Under the pieces are notes generated by a model. The model saw only the letters and a program-made list of their open reading frames with translations, searched no databases and had not been told where the DNA came from. The translations under genes and the position numbers were made by a program. Positions 11,997 to 21,208 of a stretch of 64,000 nucleotides of DNA are shown piece after piece; the first letter of the stretch is position 1, and each line of letters opens with the position of its first letter. The DNA is taken from the NCBI RefSeq assembly GCF_029223885.1, contig NZ_CP119409.1:3772501-3836500 (forward strand). The letters are read 5' to 3'. The stretch comes from Pararhizobium gei (GTDB lineage: Bacteria > Pseudomonadota > Alphaproteobacteria > Rhizobiales > Rhizobiaceae).

Positions 11997-12023
11997 CCCC
12001 GAAGTTGAAAACCAACTTCGGGG
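11997..12023. terminator. Hairpin between convergent RND and catalase genes
   Basis: CCCCGAAGTTG pairs perfectly with CAACTTCGGGG around a 5-nt loop. It lies between two converging genes, so it probably acts on both transcripts, although neither side has a strong T-tract. Confidence 0.5.
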
Positions 12024-12038
12024 GGTGGGGTCACAGCC

Positions 12039-12965
12039 TCAGCGGGATTTCTTGTAAAGCTTCTCGGCGATCTCGAACATTTCCTCGGGCGCATAGTCCG
12101 GCGTGAAGGCAGAGGGAACGCCAACAAGCTGATGGATCTTACCGCCTTCGGGCATGCCATCGACGACCTCGAGTTCCCCCGGCGGATCGTTCGGCAAGGC
12201 GACTTCTCCATTGCCCCAGATGCCAGCCATGTCCTTGTAATCGTTCGGGCTGAACGTATAGAGGCGGCGATGCGAGCCTTCATCCAGATATTTCTGGCAC
12301 TCCGGAATTTTAGCGAGCGGGATATTCGGTGTCGGCAGAAATTTTTCGATCTCGACGCCAGTGATCTTCTTCAAAGCCAGCGCATAGGCATGGGCATGGA
12401 CGGAACCACGGACAAGCAGGTAGCCGCAGACTTCGCGTCCCGTCGGGTCCGTCAGCGTTTCATAGACACGCAGCTTGTGCAGGCGAGCACCGCATTCAAG
12501 ATGAAAATTGTGAAGAAGGTCGATAACGACATTGCCGGTCGTGGTGATGAAATCATTGTTCCAGGAGGCGCCATTGCTGTTCACCGGCATCGCACCGCCG
12601 GCACCGGAGAGGAATGCTGCCGCCAGACGGATGTCCTTCATGTCCTCGAAGGGTGCACCCGAAATATCGCCGCCATCCATGGCGTCGGCGTCTGGGATGT
12701 CCGGCCCGTTGTTGAGCATGGCCACGCCGTTACTCACCAATTCGACATGGCCGAGTTCTTCGGCGGTGATACTGGCGACGAGAGAATAAAAGGGTTTAAG
12801 TTTTTCTTTGGAACGAAAATTGAAGCTCTGAAACATGTAGTTTCCGAGGGTGGACATTTCTCCGTATTTTCCACCGAGCAGTTCCTGCAGTGCGGCAGCG
12901 GCATTGGGATCGGCACGTTTGGGCGCTGGCAGATTGGCCTGCAGCTTATCGACTCTCATGAACAT
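12039..12965 (-). CDS. Manganese catalase (non-heme)
   Basis: A 308-residue ferritin-like enzyme that dismutates hydrogen peroxide with a dimanganese centre. Metal-ligand regions are visible: GGKYGEMSTL (E36), TAEELGHVE (69-75), the ECGARLHKLR block and GSVHAHAYALAL. The C-terminal extension (FTPDYAPEEM) matches long-form bacterial Mn catalases. The start at 12965 is chosen because AAGGA lies 8 bases upstream; the ORF continues open to 13082 without a ribosome site. It stands alone, convergent with the RND pump. Confidence 0.93.
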   Translation of the reverse strand: MFMRVDKLQANLPAPKRADPNAAAALQELLGGKYGEMSTLGNYMFQSFNFRSKEKLKPFYSLVASITAEELGHVELVSNGVAMLNNGPDIPDADAMDGGDISGAPFEDMKDIRLAAAFLSGAGGAMPVNSNGASWNNDFITTTGNVVIDLLHNFHLECGARLHKLRVYETLTDPTGREVCGYLLVRGSVHAHAYALALKKITGVEIEKFLPTPNIPLAKIPECQKYLDEGSHRRLYTFSPNDYKDMAGIWGNGEVALPNDPPGELEVVDGMPEGGKIHQLVGVPSAFTPDYAPEEMFEIAEKLYKKSR

Positions 12966-13116
12966 ATTGATGTTCCTTTGGTTGGAGGCACCGGCACAAC
13001 CAGAGCCTCTGCCGATTGTTCCCTCGGAAAGGACAACCGGCGGGCATATCACGCCCCGTTGCTGCTGCGCCGTAGCCGGCACAACATGAAGCCTGCCGCG
13101 GCCGCATGATTGCCTG

Positions 13117-15411
13117 TCAGAGACTGCTGCTTCCGCTGAACGCAGAGCTTGCCATGTACTGTTTTTCGAAGTCGATCTGAATATCCATCAAGGCTTTCGC
13201 GAGAGGTGAATGGACAAATCGCTCCCGGCCAGAAAGATTCATCGACAACAAGCCGTTTTCACAGGCGCGGTCGTCGTCCCACCCAAGATGGTTGATGATC
13301 GGATAAAGGCATATTCCCTCCATCGGCACGCCGTTCTCCATGGCCGCTTTCACCTCGGTATAAACATACCGGATCCAGTCGGCACGCCGGCCCGCTTCGA
13401 TCCCTGTTTCCGCAATGAAGATGGGCCTGCCATACCGGGCATAGGTTTCAATCAGGATGATGCGAAGCGGTTTGTAGAGCGCATGGCCCAGGTCCATCGG
13501 CTGTCCGCCGTGGATCCATTGATTGTTGTGGTAATAGTTGACGCCGACGATATCGAGATAGGCTTCAGCGCCGCCGATTTGTGGCCACATGCGTCCGGCA
13601 AGCAGGTCCCAGCCCTGAAACTGCGATTGGCGGTGACCTTCCGCGACACCCCGCTCCCAGGGGCGAGTGGGGTCGGCTACAACATTGATCACGGGATCGC
13701 AGTGCACGAAGCGCGCCCGCGGATCGACAGCAAGCACGGCGTCCATGGCCGCGATCGCGGCACGCGCCAACTGAACCTTCAGCTCGAATCCGCGGCCGTT
13801 GGCAAAGGGATTGAGATAGCCGGCATCGCCGCCGCCCCAGGAAAAGAACGAGATCTCATTAACAGGCGCGTAAAATGGCACGGTCTCGGTTTTGGCCCGC
13901 ACGACCTTGGCAACGGCACCGGCAAAACGCGCAAAACGCTCCACGAAATCCGGCGACCAGATATCGATGTCATCTGGCCAGCCATAATGCAGCAGATCCC
14001 AGATCACCTGCGTCCCCGTATCCCGCGCCGCAGCGAGCATCGGCAGGAAACTTGACCAGTCATAGACGCCGGGGGTCGCTTCGATGAGATGCCAGCGCAA
14101 TCCGTCTCGCACCGTGCAGATCGAATGGCGTGCGAGTTGCGCATAGTCTTGCGCCGCATGGACATCGTGATAGGTAGCGGCGATCACGTCCAGACGTTTG
14201 CCGGCCGTCTCGCCCTCGCGCGGTCGCAAGCGATGGGTTGAACTTTCGAACCCGCCGTGTAGAAAGGACTGGAATAAGCCCAGCGGAACGGCGGACGGCC
14301 TTTCACCGACCATCGCCTGCAGGAGATCCTCCCATTGTGGAAGGACAGCGCCAATGCTGTAATCCCTCTCGACCTTCGATCGAAGAGCCCGGCCCAGGCG
14401 CGCGCGCAACTCCGGGGACTCCATCAGTATCCTGATCGCTGCAGCGACGGCGGCAGGGTCGCGATAGGGCACGAACACACCGGATATGCCGTCGTCGATC
14501 TGCTGCAAAGCTCCATTGTCAGGCGTTGCGATAACGGGCAGACCCGCAGCCCCGGCCTCTGCGATTACATGCGGCATGCCTTCGCCCTCGGACAGCCAAG
14601 CGAAGATATCGAATGCCGACATCAATGCAGGAATGTCTTTTCGGTCGCCGAGAAACGTCATTGCTCCTGTTAATCCCCGATTGATCGCAAGCGATTGCAA
14701 CCGAACGGCATAGTCGGGCATGAAGGCGTCCGGACCGCCGACAATGGCGAACCGCGCCGATTTGTCTTGTGCATGGACGAGCGCCGCCGCCTCGATAAAG
14801 TCCTCGACATTTTTCTTAGGATCGAGCCGCCCCACCCAACCGACAAGAATTGCATCGTCCGCAATTCCAAGGGAGGCCCGGATCGGGGCACGTAGAACCG
14901 GGTCGAACTCCGACAGATCGACCATCGAGGGGATTTCGATCGCATCGTCCTCGCGCCCTGGCATAACACTCGCCGCAGCATCGCGAATGGACCGGCACAC
15001 ACCGACATAACGGGTGGTGAAATGCTTCGGCCCCGCCAGAGCTTCCGACACGAGCCCGCCATGCTCGATCAAAGGCGGGCGGAGATGGAGCTGCTCCAGA
15101 GCCGGATAAATGTCGGCGACATTCTGGCAGGAGACCACCACGTCATAGCCCGGTATCTTGTTGGCGAGATAAGAGACCGTATCCTCGAACGAAAGATCGT
15201 ATGGTGTTATATCCACATCGATGCCGAGCGCGGTCAATTGCTCATGGGTTTGAGGGGGCATATCGGGCTTGCGGAAACAGGCAACCACATCGATCCGGTA
15301 GCGGGTGCGATCGAGATTGGCGGCCAGCAGCCGCACCTCTGTTTCCTCCCCGCCGACGACAAGCCAGGCAAAGACGAACAGGACACGGATTGGGGATTCG
15401 GGCGGGTTCAT
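13117..15411 (-). CDS. Fused GT4 glycosyltransferase and TIM-barrel glycoside hydrolase
   Basis: A 764-residue chimera. Residues 1-370 form a GT-B glycosyltransferase of the GT4 type, with the donor-site motif E277-x7-E285 in SEGEGMPHVIAEAG and the GRLDPKKN hinge. Residues about 385-735 form a clan GH-A (beta-glucosidase-like) barrel with the acid/base pair N518-E519 (APVNEISFF) and the nucleophile-type glutamate E668 (FIAETG), so both halves look catalytically competent. There is no signal peptide, so it is predicted cytoplasmic. The ATG overlaps the stop of the preceding gene by 4 bp (ATGA), implying translational coupling. It is the last gene of a three-gene operon whose products are all fusions. 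A hydrolase fused to a transferase suggests remodelling or transglycosylation of a nascent glycan; this is inference. Confidence 0.88.
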   Translation of the reverse strand: MNPPESPIRVLFVFAWLVVGGEETEVRLLAANLDRTRYRIDVVACFRKPDMPPQTHEQLTALGIDVDITPYDLSFEDTVSYLANKIPGYDVVVSCQNVADIYPALEQLHLRPPLIEHGGLVSEALAGPKHFTTRYVGVCRSIRDAAASVMPGREDDAIEIPSMVDLSEFDPVLRAPIRASLGIADDAILVGWVGRLDPKKNVEDFIEAAALVHAQDKSARFAIVGGPDAFMPDYAVRLQSLAINRGLTGAMTFLGDRKDIPALMSAFDIFAWLSEGEGMPHVIAEAGAAGLPVIATPDNGALQQIDDGISGVFVPYRDPAAVAAAIRILMESPELRARLGRALRSKVERDYSIGAVLPQWEDLLQAMVGERPSAVPLGLFQSFLHGGFESSTHRLRPREGETAGKRLDVIAATYHDVHAAQDYAQLARHSICTVRDGLRWHLIEATPGVYDWSSFLPMLAAARDTGTQVIWDLLHYGWPDDIDIWSPDFVERFARFAGAVAKVVRAKTETVPFYAPVNEISFFSWGGGDAGYLNPFANGRGFELKVQLARAAIAAMDAVLAVDPRARFVHCDPVINVVADPTRPWERGVAEGHRQSQFQGWDLLAGRMWPQIGGAEAYLDIVGVNYYHNNQWIHGGQPMDLGHALYKPLRIILIETYARYGRPIFIAETGIEAGRRADWIRYVYTEVKAAMENGVPMEGICLYPIINHLGWDDDRACENGLLSMNLSGRERFVHSPLAKALMDIQIDFEKQYMASSAFSGSSSL

Positions 15412-18400
15412 TCGTGGACCTTAAAAACGATCTGCAGGAAATCGGGCCGGTTTTTCACCAAGTCGGCAAGGAAGGTCGGCCCGTCATCGAATGGAATGAC
15501 ATGCGTGATCATATGCTCGCGGATAAGGGCGCCATGGCTCTTCATAAGCCGGACTGTCTCCCCCGCAAGGCGGCGTCTGTCCCAAAGGGTTCCCAACCCG
15601 CGCGGGACGCGATTGATCTGGGCGCAGCGGATGTTAAGACCGTTGTGGTGAAATTCCTCGCCCAGCCGCAACGCGTCCGCGCCGCCTTGATAAAAGGCAA
15701 GATCAATCACCGTGCCCTGCGGGCGCAGCGTTTTTAACGCCGTGTGCAGGCTCTGCGCGTGCGCCCGGGTTTGAAAAACCACATCCGCGCCGCGGTCGCT
15801 CCCGCCATTGTGCCAACGGGCTTTCGCATGCTGCCAGACCTCGTCCTCGGTCATCGCCTGCACACCCATATCCTGCGCCTTGCGACGCCGGAACTCCGAG
15901 GGATCGGCGATGATCACGCCGGATGCCCCGGCTGTCTGCGCAAAAAAAGCGGTCATCAATCCGACCGTCCCCGCACCGAGCACAACGACACGACGCCCTG
16001 CGATGCCAGCGCCTAGAAAAGGGACATTGCTTCCAAGCGCGTCCGCATCGGCGTGCAAAATGCCATTGGCAGCAATCGGCCCCATCTGGGCGACGAACAC
16101 GCCGAGAATGGGATCGATCTCAACGGGCAAAGGTACGAGCACGTCATGGAACGGATCAGCGGTATGGCCGCTCTTGTGCGCATAGGTCGTGGCGAAAACG
16201 TCGCCGTCGGAAAATCCGGAAGCCCTCGATTCCTGGACCCGCGCGACTTCCATATATCCAAGGAAAGGCACCGGATAGTGAAGATCGGGCTCGCTTTCGA
16301 TGAAAACGCCGCGACCTGCATCGAACCGGGAGTGGAAATAGGGATTGGTATTTTTCATGAAGGTCAGCTCGGTGCCCGCCGAAAAGCCGGTATAGAGCGT
16401 CTCCAGCCGGACATGGCCCTCGGCTGGCGGACCTTCCTCGTACTCGAAGACATAGGCTTTCCCGGGCGCTTCGATCCCGAGTGAGCGGATCATGCGATGG
16501 CCCGGCCGCAGGCCTTGCGGTGGCTCGTTTCGGGGTTGCTGCTTCAGCGGCGCCAGAACATTGCGCTGGACGCTCGGTGGGGCGAGCCGGATAGGTTCAC
16601 CCAAGCGCGCAGCGGACACGACCGCCAAAGCGACCCGATGCGTTTCCAGCGCATCCGCGTAGGTGCAGCGGATATGGTTGTCATTGCCACGCACCGCATC
16701 GACAAAATCGCGATCTTCACGCCAGACAGGGTCGCCGTCAGCGTGACGGGTAGGACGGCCGGCCCCCACGTCGACCATGATGTCATGGTCGGTCAATTCG
16801 ATCGCGAGCCTGTCGGCAAAGATATTCAGTCCAACCTTGTGGTTCCAGCCAAGAAGGCAGGTGGATGTGATATTGGCGATGACACCCGACTGAAACGTGA
16901 GACTTGCTGTGGTGACCGCAGGCACGTCGAGACCCGGGAATTCAGCCCGGTCCCTGAACCCGACGTGCCCGTAGACATCCGCAACCTCGCCGACAAGGTA
17001 TCGTGCCAGATCGATGATGTGCGTTGTCTGCTCGACCATCTGGCCACCTGAGCGCTCGTTCTTCCACCACCACTGGGGCGGCGGCGTCTGGTCCAGCCAA
17101 TAGCCCGACAGGAGTTGTGCGGGATTATCCGCCAGAAGCCGGCGCGCTTCTTCGACAGTATCAAGGTAACGCCAGTGATAGCCGACAGCCGTGATCAGGC
17201 TTGCGCCGGCAATCGCAGCACTGATCTCTTCCGCCAGTTCGATGTCGAGCGTTATCGGTTTTTCGACAAAAAACGGGATTCCGCGAGCGATCAGATCCCG
17301 TTCCGCATCTCCATGCGCAAAGGGCGGTATGCAGATATAGACGGCATCCAGCGCTTCGCTCTCCAGCATGGCCTTGTGACTGTCGAAAGCTTTTGCACCG
17401 AACCGCGATGCCGCCTGCTCCGCGCGTGCAAAATCCGGATCTGCAAAAGCTACAAGGGAAACGTCCTCGAAACCGGCGAGAATGTCGAGATGCCGATGGG
17501 CAATTCCGCCGACGCCGATGAAGCCGATACGTGTCTTGTGCATGGAAACATGTCCTTGTCTGTCACTCGTCTGTTCAGAGAGAAAGCGCCGGTAAACGGC
17601 TGCGGTTTCATTGGCCATGCGTTGCGCCGAAAAGTCGGCGCGAAACCGCCTTTGGCCCGCCTGGCCCACCGCTTTGGTGTGTTCCGGCTCATTCAAAGCC
17701 CGAATTAAGGTCGCCGCCAGCGACGCGGGATTTCCGGGCTCCGCCAAGAGAGGATGCTGTGACCCCAGCGCTTCGATAGTGCCGCCGATCCGTGTCGCGA
17801 TGACAGGCAGACCGATCGACATGGCTTCGAGAACCGCTAGTGGCAAGCCCTCGAATTGCGACGGCAGGACAAAGAGATCGGCACCGGCCATCAGGTCGGC
17901 AATATCCGTGCGATGACCCATGAATTGGACATGAGAGCCGAGCGACAGGTCGTCGGCCAACGCCCTGATTGCCTCCATTTCCTCACCCTGACCGACAAGA
18001 AGCAGGATGACGGAGGGGTCTGCAGCGATAACCGCTGGCATTGCCCTGATCAGGGTCGCGTGATCCTTTTGCAACGAGAAGCGCGCCACTGTCATGAGGA
18101 CCTTCTTGCCATCGAAGCCGAGGGTTGTTCCGCGCCGGACGTTCTTTGGTTCCAACGCGAAAATGCCATTGCGGACGACGGTCATGCGGCTGGCATCGAC
18201 GCCGTTGGCTGCAAAACTGGCCAGCGAAGCTTCGGACACGACGATATGATGCGCAAGAACCTGGGTCTCCCGGGCATAATGCGCTCTCTGTCCGCTCTCC
18301 GTCAGCAGGTAGGGAAGATGCTCCGTGCGGACAACAGGGATTCCGCAGGCCGCGCCAGCCTGGGCAAGGGCATGCCCTTCCCAACCAATACCCGCATGAA

Positions 18401-18647
18401 CATGGAGCAACGAGACACCGGAAGATTTAAGCCATTTCTCGAAGGATCCGGCGTCGTCGAGAGATTTTACCGCAAGCCTCGCGCGGGCTGCCCGCGAGAG
18501 CAGTCTATCGTCCGCTCCATCGTGAGCAGCAAGCGTGATATCGAACCTTTCTCGAAGCGCTCGCCCGAGCGTCAGCATATGTTCGCCGAGGCCGGAGGGG
18601 TTCCGGCTGTCGGTCGCGAGAACGATGCGCAACGGGTATCCGCTCAT
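15408..18647 (-). CDS. Triple fusion: GT4 glycosyltransferase, Gfo/Idh/MocA oxidoreductase, MDR dehydrogenase
   Basis: A 1079-residue chimera. Residues 1-360 are a GT4 glycosyltransferase (E266-x7-E274 in SQFEGLPLAVLEA). Residues 369-700 are a Gfo/Idh/MocA dehydrogenase, with Rossmann motif GFIGVGGIAHRH from 375 and catalytic VEKP at 461-464. Residues about 718-1079 are a medium-chain dehydrogenase with nucleotide motif VVVLGAGTVGL near 887 and no obvious zinc-ligand cysteines. The last two domains occur together elsewhere as bi-domain oxidoreductases in polysaccharide clusters, although usually, to my knowledge, with the MDR part first. An internal AAGGA sits 9 bases before Met369 (ATG at 17543). 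Both ends overlap the neighbouring genes by 4 bp. It probably oxidises or epimerises a sugar and transfers it; no substrate can be named. Confidence 0.88.
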   Translation of the reverse strand: MSGYPLRIVLATDSRNPSGLGEHMLTLGRALRERFDITLAAHDGADDRLLSRAARARLAVKSLDDAGSFEKWLKSSGVSLLHVHAGIGWEGHALAQAGAACGIPVVRTEHLPYLLTESGQRAHYARETQVLAHHIVVSEASLASFAANGVDASRMTVVRNGIFALEPKNVRRGTTLGFDGKKVLMTVARFSLQKDHATLIRAMPAVIAADPSVILLLVGQGEEMEAIRALADDLSLGSHVQFMGHRTDIADLMAGADLFVLPSQFEGLPLAVLEAMSIGLPVIATRIGGTIEALGSQHPLLAEPGNPASLAATLIRALNEPEHTKAVGQAGQRRFRADFSAQRMANETAAVYRRFLSEQTSDRQGHVSMHKTRIGFIGVGGIAHRHLDILAGFEDVSLVAFADPDFARAEQAASRFGAKAFDSHKAMLESEALDAVYICIPPFAHGDAERDLIARGIPFFVEKPITLDIELAEEISAAIAGASLITAVGYHWRYLDTVEEARRLLADNPAQLLSGYWLDQTPPPQWWWKNERSGGQMVEQTTHIIDLARYLVGEVADVYGHVGFRDRAEFPGLDVPAVTTASLTFQSGVIANITSTCLLGWNHKVGLNIFADRLAIELTDHDIMVDVGAGRPTRHADGDPVWREDRDFVDAVRGNDNHIRCTYADALETHRVALAVVSAARLGEPIRLAPPSVQRNVLAPLKQQPRNEPPQGLRPGHRMIRSLGIEAPGKAYVFEYEEGPPAEGHVRLETLYTGFSAGTELTFMKNTNPYFHSRFDAGRGVFIESEPDLHYPVPFLGYMEVARVQESRASGFSDGDVFATTYAHKSGHTADPFHDVLVPLPVEIDPILGVFVAQMGPIAANGILHADADALGSNVPFLGAGIAGRRVVVLGAGTVGLMTAFFAQTAGASGVIIADPSEFRRRKAQDMGVQAMTEDEVWQHAKARWHNGGSDRGADVVFQTRAHAQSLHTALKTLRPQGTVIDLAFYQGGADALRLGEEFHHNGLNIRCAQINRVPRGLGTLWDRRRLAGETVRLMKSHGALIREHMITHVIPFDDGPTFLADLVKNRPDFLQIVFKVHE

Positions 18648-20986
18648 TGCGTGTCAGCAGCAACTGCTTTACCGGAAACCGGTTTCATCATCCGCCTGTA
18701 TGTCGCCAATGCTTGGCCGACCACCTGATCCATATTGTAATATTTATACGTTCCAAGCCGTCCGACAAAAGTGACATCGGTCCGTTCACGCCCGAGCGCT
18801 TCATACTGCTTATAAAGCGCCTGGTTTTCCGGGCGTGGGATCGGATAATAGGGATCGCCATCAGCACAAGCGAATTCGTAGGACATGCTGGTTTTCGGAT
18901 GGATCTGCCCGGTTAAATGCTTGTACTCGGTAACCCGTGTGTAGGGGACATCCTCTGACGGATAGTTGACGACGGCGACCGGAAGCTTCTGCGCCACATC
19001 ATGTGTCTCGTGCTGGAACTTCAGGCTGCGATAGGGAAGCCGGCCGAAGCGGTAGTCGAAATATTCATCGATCGGACCGGTAAATATCGTATGCGCCGCG
19101 CGCGTGTCCTTGCGGATATCGGCATATTCGGCGCCGGTCACAACCGTGATATTGTCGTGATCAAGCATTTTTTCGAACATGGCGGTATAGCCGTGAAGCG
19201 GCATGGCTTGGAAACTGTCCAGAAAATAACGGTCATCCGTGCTGGTGCGTGTCGGCACCCGCGCTGTCACCGACTTGTCGAGTTGCGAAGGATCCAGTCC
19301 CCATTGCTTTCGGGTGTACCCTTCGAAAAACGTCCGGTACAGGTCACTGCCTACCTGCGACACGACCACATCCTTCGAGGTCAGGATCGCATCACATGGC
19401 TCCGCCTGGCTCGCCAGAAAACGCGCGGCGTCCTCTTCGTTCTGCAGATCCAGGCTGTAGAGACCATTCAGTGTCGTTCTGTTGATCGGGACAGGCAATT
19501 GACGATCGCCGACTTGGGCGAGCACACGGTGTTCATACGGCCTCCACGCTGTAAAACGGGATAGATAGTTGAAAACATCTTCGCTGTTGGTATGAAAGAT
19601 GTGTGGGCCGTAGCGGTGAACCAGAATGCCGTCTTCATTCTGAAAATCATAGGCGTTGCCGGCAATATGCGGACGCCGGTCGCAGATCAGCACCCGTTTC
19701 CTACCATCGGACGCCAGTCGTTCGGCCAACACAGACCCGGCAAAGCCTGCGCCGACGATGATGTAATCATAGCTGTTCGACGATGGTTTACGCGCTTTGG
19801 GCCGGTCTCTTTTTGCAGATTGCCTGGAAACGAGCCTCTGCGTCGTCGCCTCCTCCACAAGCGCCCGCATGGAAACGAAGGTGCCGTCCCAGGACAGGTC
19901 CGCCAGCATGGTATCGACGCGCGCCAACCAGCCAGGCATCGTCTTCTTCAGCGCAATGGCATCGTCACATGCCAGCGCGAAACGCTTGGCATCTTCGGCC
20001 AGGAAGACTCCGCCAAGCTCGCCGTAATGGCGCACCACATCGGTGATCGGCGTGCTGACGACCGGGCGTCCTGCCGCCAGATATTCAGGCGTTTTGGTCG
20101 GGCTGATGAATTTCGTTGCGTCATTCCGGGCAAAGGGCATCAAGGCAGCATTCCAGCCTGAAAGATAAGCCGGGAGTTGATCGTAATTCTTCTGGCCGAG
20201 GTAGTGAATGTTGGCAGCCTTGGGCAGGTCTTCGCGAGCGATCTTGACGACCGGGCCGATGAAAATAAAGGAAAATTCCGGTCTTGCCTTGGCCACCTCG
20301 CCGATCATCGCCAGATCGAGGCGTTCGTCGATGACCCCGTAATAGCCAAGCTTGGGACCGGCGATCGATCGCTGATCGGACGGCTCATCCTGGCATGTTC
20401 GCGCCGTTTCGAAATGCGCGACATCGACGCTCGACGGAAAGGGATGAATGTTCTCATGGAGGTGACGTTTGGCCTCGTAGAGGCTGTGACCTCCAGTGAA
20501 CATGACGTCGGCGCGCGTAATAAGCGCCGCTTCCGTTTCCCGAAGCTTTGGGGGCGCAAATTTGAAATTCGCCAACTCGTCCATACAATCGTAAACAACC
20601 GCAGAGGCGTCTACATGACGGGCGAAGCTATACATCATGGGCGTATAGAACCATAAAATAGGGCGTGAAGCGCCGTGAAGCGCCAGCAGTTCATCCAGCA
20701 GTTGGCTCAATGCGCGTTCACGGTCATGCTCGTTCCACCAGTGCGGTATCCGCGGACGGACGGATTTGACGGTCGTTCCTGCAAAGGGATGGATTTCCAG
20801 ATAGGCAAGACTGTGGTCTGTGGGAATAAATTCCTCAAAGAAAAAAACCTGCCTGTCTTTTGAGAAGCGCTCCATCAGGTGTTGCGGGCGCTGCAGCACG
20901 AAATCCCAGCGCAAATGGGAAAAACAGATCAGAGGCGCTTTGCGTCCAGGTGATGCAGGAGAGGAAAACGAGCTGGAGAGATTCAT
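18644..20986 (-). CDS. Fused glycosyltransferase and UDP-galactopyranose mutase
   Basis: A 780-residue chimera. Residues about 15-385 form a GT-B glycosyltransferase with the SPTKTPEYLAAGRPVV donor motif but no classical E-x7-E. A Lys/Arg-rich linker covers about 386-404. Residues 405-770 are UDP-galactopyranose mutase, with FAD motif IIVGAGFAGS near 409, HIAGNAYD, GPHIFHTN and the diagnostic YTRKQWG at 557-563. The mutase makes UDP-galactofuranose, so the attached GT may be a galactofuranosyltransferase. ATG 20986 was chosen because homology begins there; the ORF runs on to 21172 without support. It is the first gene of the chimeric operon and overlaps the next by 4 bp. Confidence 0.88.
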   Translation of the reverse strand: MNLSSSFSSPASPGRKAPLICFSHLRWDFVLQRPQHLMERFSKDRQVFFFEEFIPTDHSLAYLEIHPFAGTTVKSVRPRIPHWWNEHDRERALSQLLDELLALHGASRPILWFYTPMMYSFARHVDASAVVYDCMDELANFKFAPPKLRETEAALITRADVMFTGGHSLYEAKRHLHENIHPFPSSVDVAHFETARTCQDEPSDQRSIAGPKLGYYGVIDERLDLAMIGEVAKARPEFSFIFIGPVVKIAREDLPKAANIHYLGQKNYDQLPAYLSGWNAALMPFARNDATKFISPTKTPEYLAAGRPVVSTPITDVVRHYGELGGVFLAEDAKRFALACDDAIALKKTMPGWLARVDTMLADLSWDGTFVSMRALVEEATTQRLVSRQSAKRDRPKARKPSSNSYDYIIVGAGFAGSVLAERLASDGRKRVLICDRRPHIAGNAYDFQNEDGILVHRYGPHIFHTNSEDVFNYLSRFTAWRPYEHRVLAQVGDRQLPVPINRTTLNGLYSLDLQNEEDAARFLASQAEPCDAILTSKDVVVSQVGSDLYRTFFEGYTRKQWGLDPSQLDKSVTARVPTRTSTDDRYFLDSFQAMPLHGYTAMFEKMLDHDNITVVTGAEYADIRKDTRAAHTIFTGPIDEYFDYRFGRLPYRSLKFQHETHDVAQKLPVAVVNYPSEDVPYTRVTEYKHLTGQIHPKTSMSYEFACADGDPYYPIPRPENQALYKQYEALGRERTDVTFVGRLGTYKYYNMDQVVGQALATYRRMMKPVSGKAVAADTQ

Positions 20987-21022
20987 TGCACATCCGCGAT
21001 TGAGAGACGGACGCAAACCAAG

Positions 21023-21051
21023 GTTACAGCGCTTTGTTCCATGCGGATCAA
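21023..21051 (-). promoter_or_regulatory. Possible promoter of the chimeric glyco-enzyme operon
   Basis: On the minus strand TTGATC (21046-21051) and TGTAAC (21023-21028) are spaced by 17 bp, 37 bp before the first ATG. The match to sigma-70 is only fair. Confidence 0.35.
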
Positions 21052-21208
21052 AACAGATTTCTAGACAGGCGAAAACTCGCCGGAATACGAGTTCCGACTC
21101 ACTGCACCACGTTCGGTTACCGGTCAGCAAGCGTGGCCGTGACTGCGATCTGAAACGACCTCTCCGACACATATCCTCCTGCTGCGTTCGACAGCCGGAG
21201 AGGGCCGG

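Noticed and set aside
13117..20986. Chimeric genes as sequencing frameshift artefacts
   Set aside because: Frames stay open through all junctions with normal codon use, and the gene borders show two clean ATGA overlaps; error would have to remove several stops. Re-sequencing would settle it.
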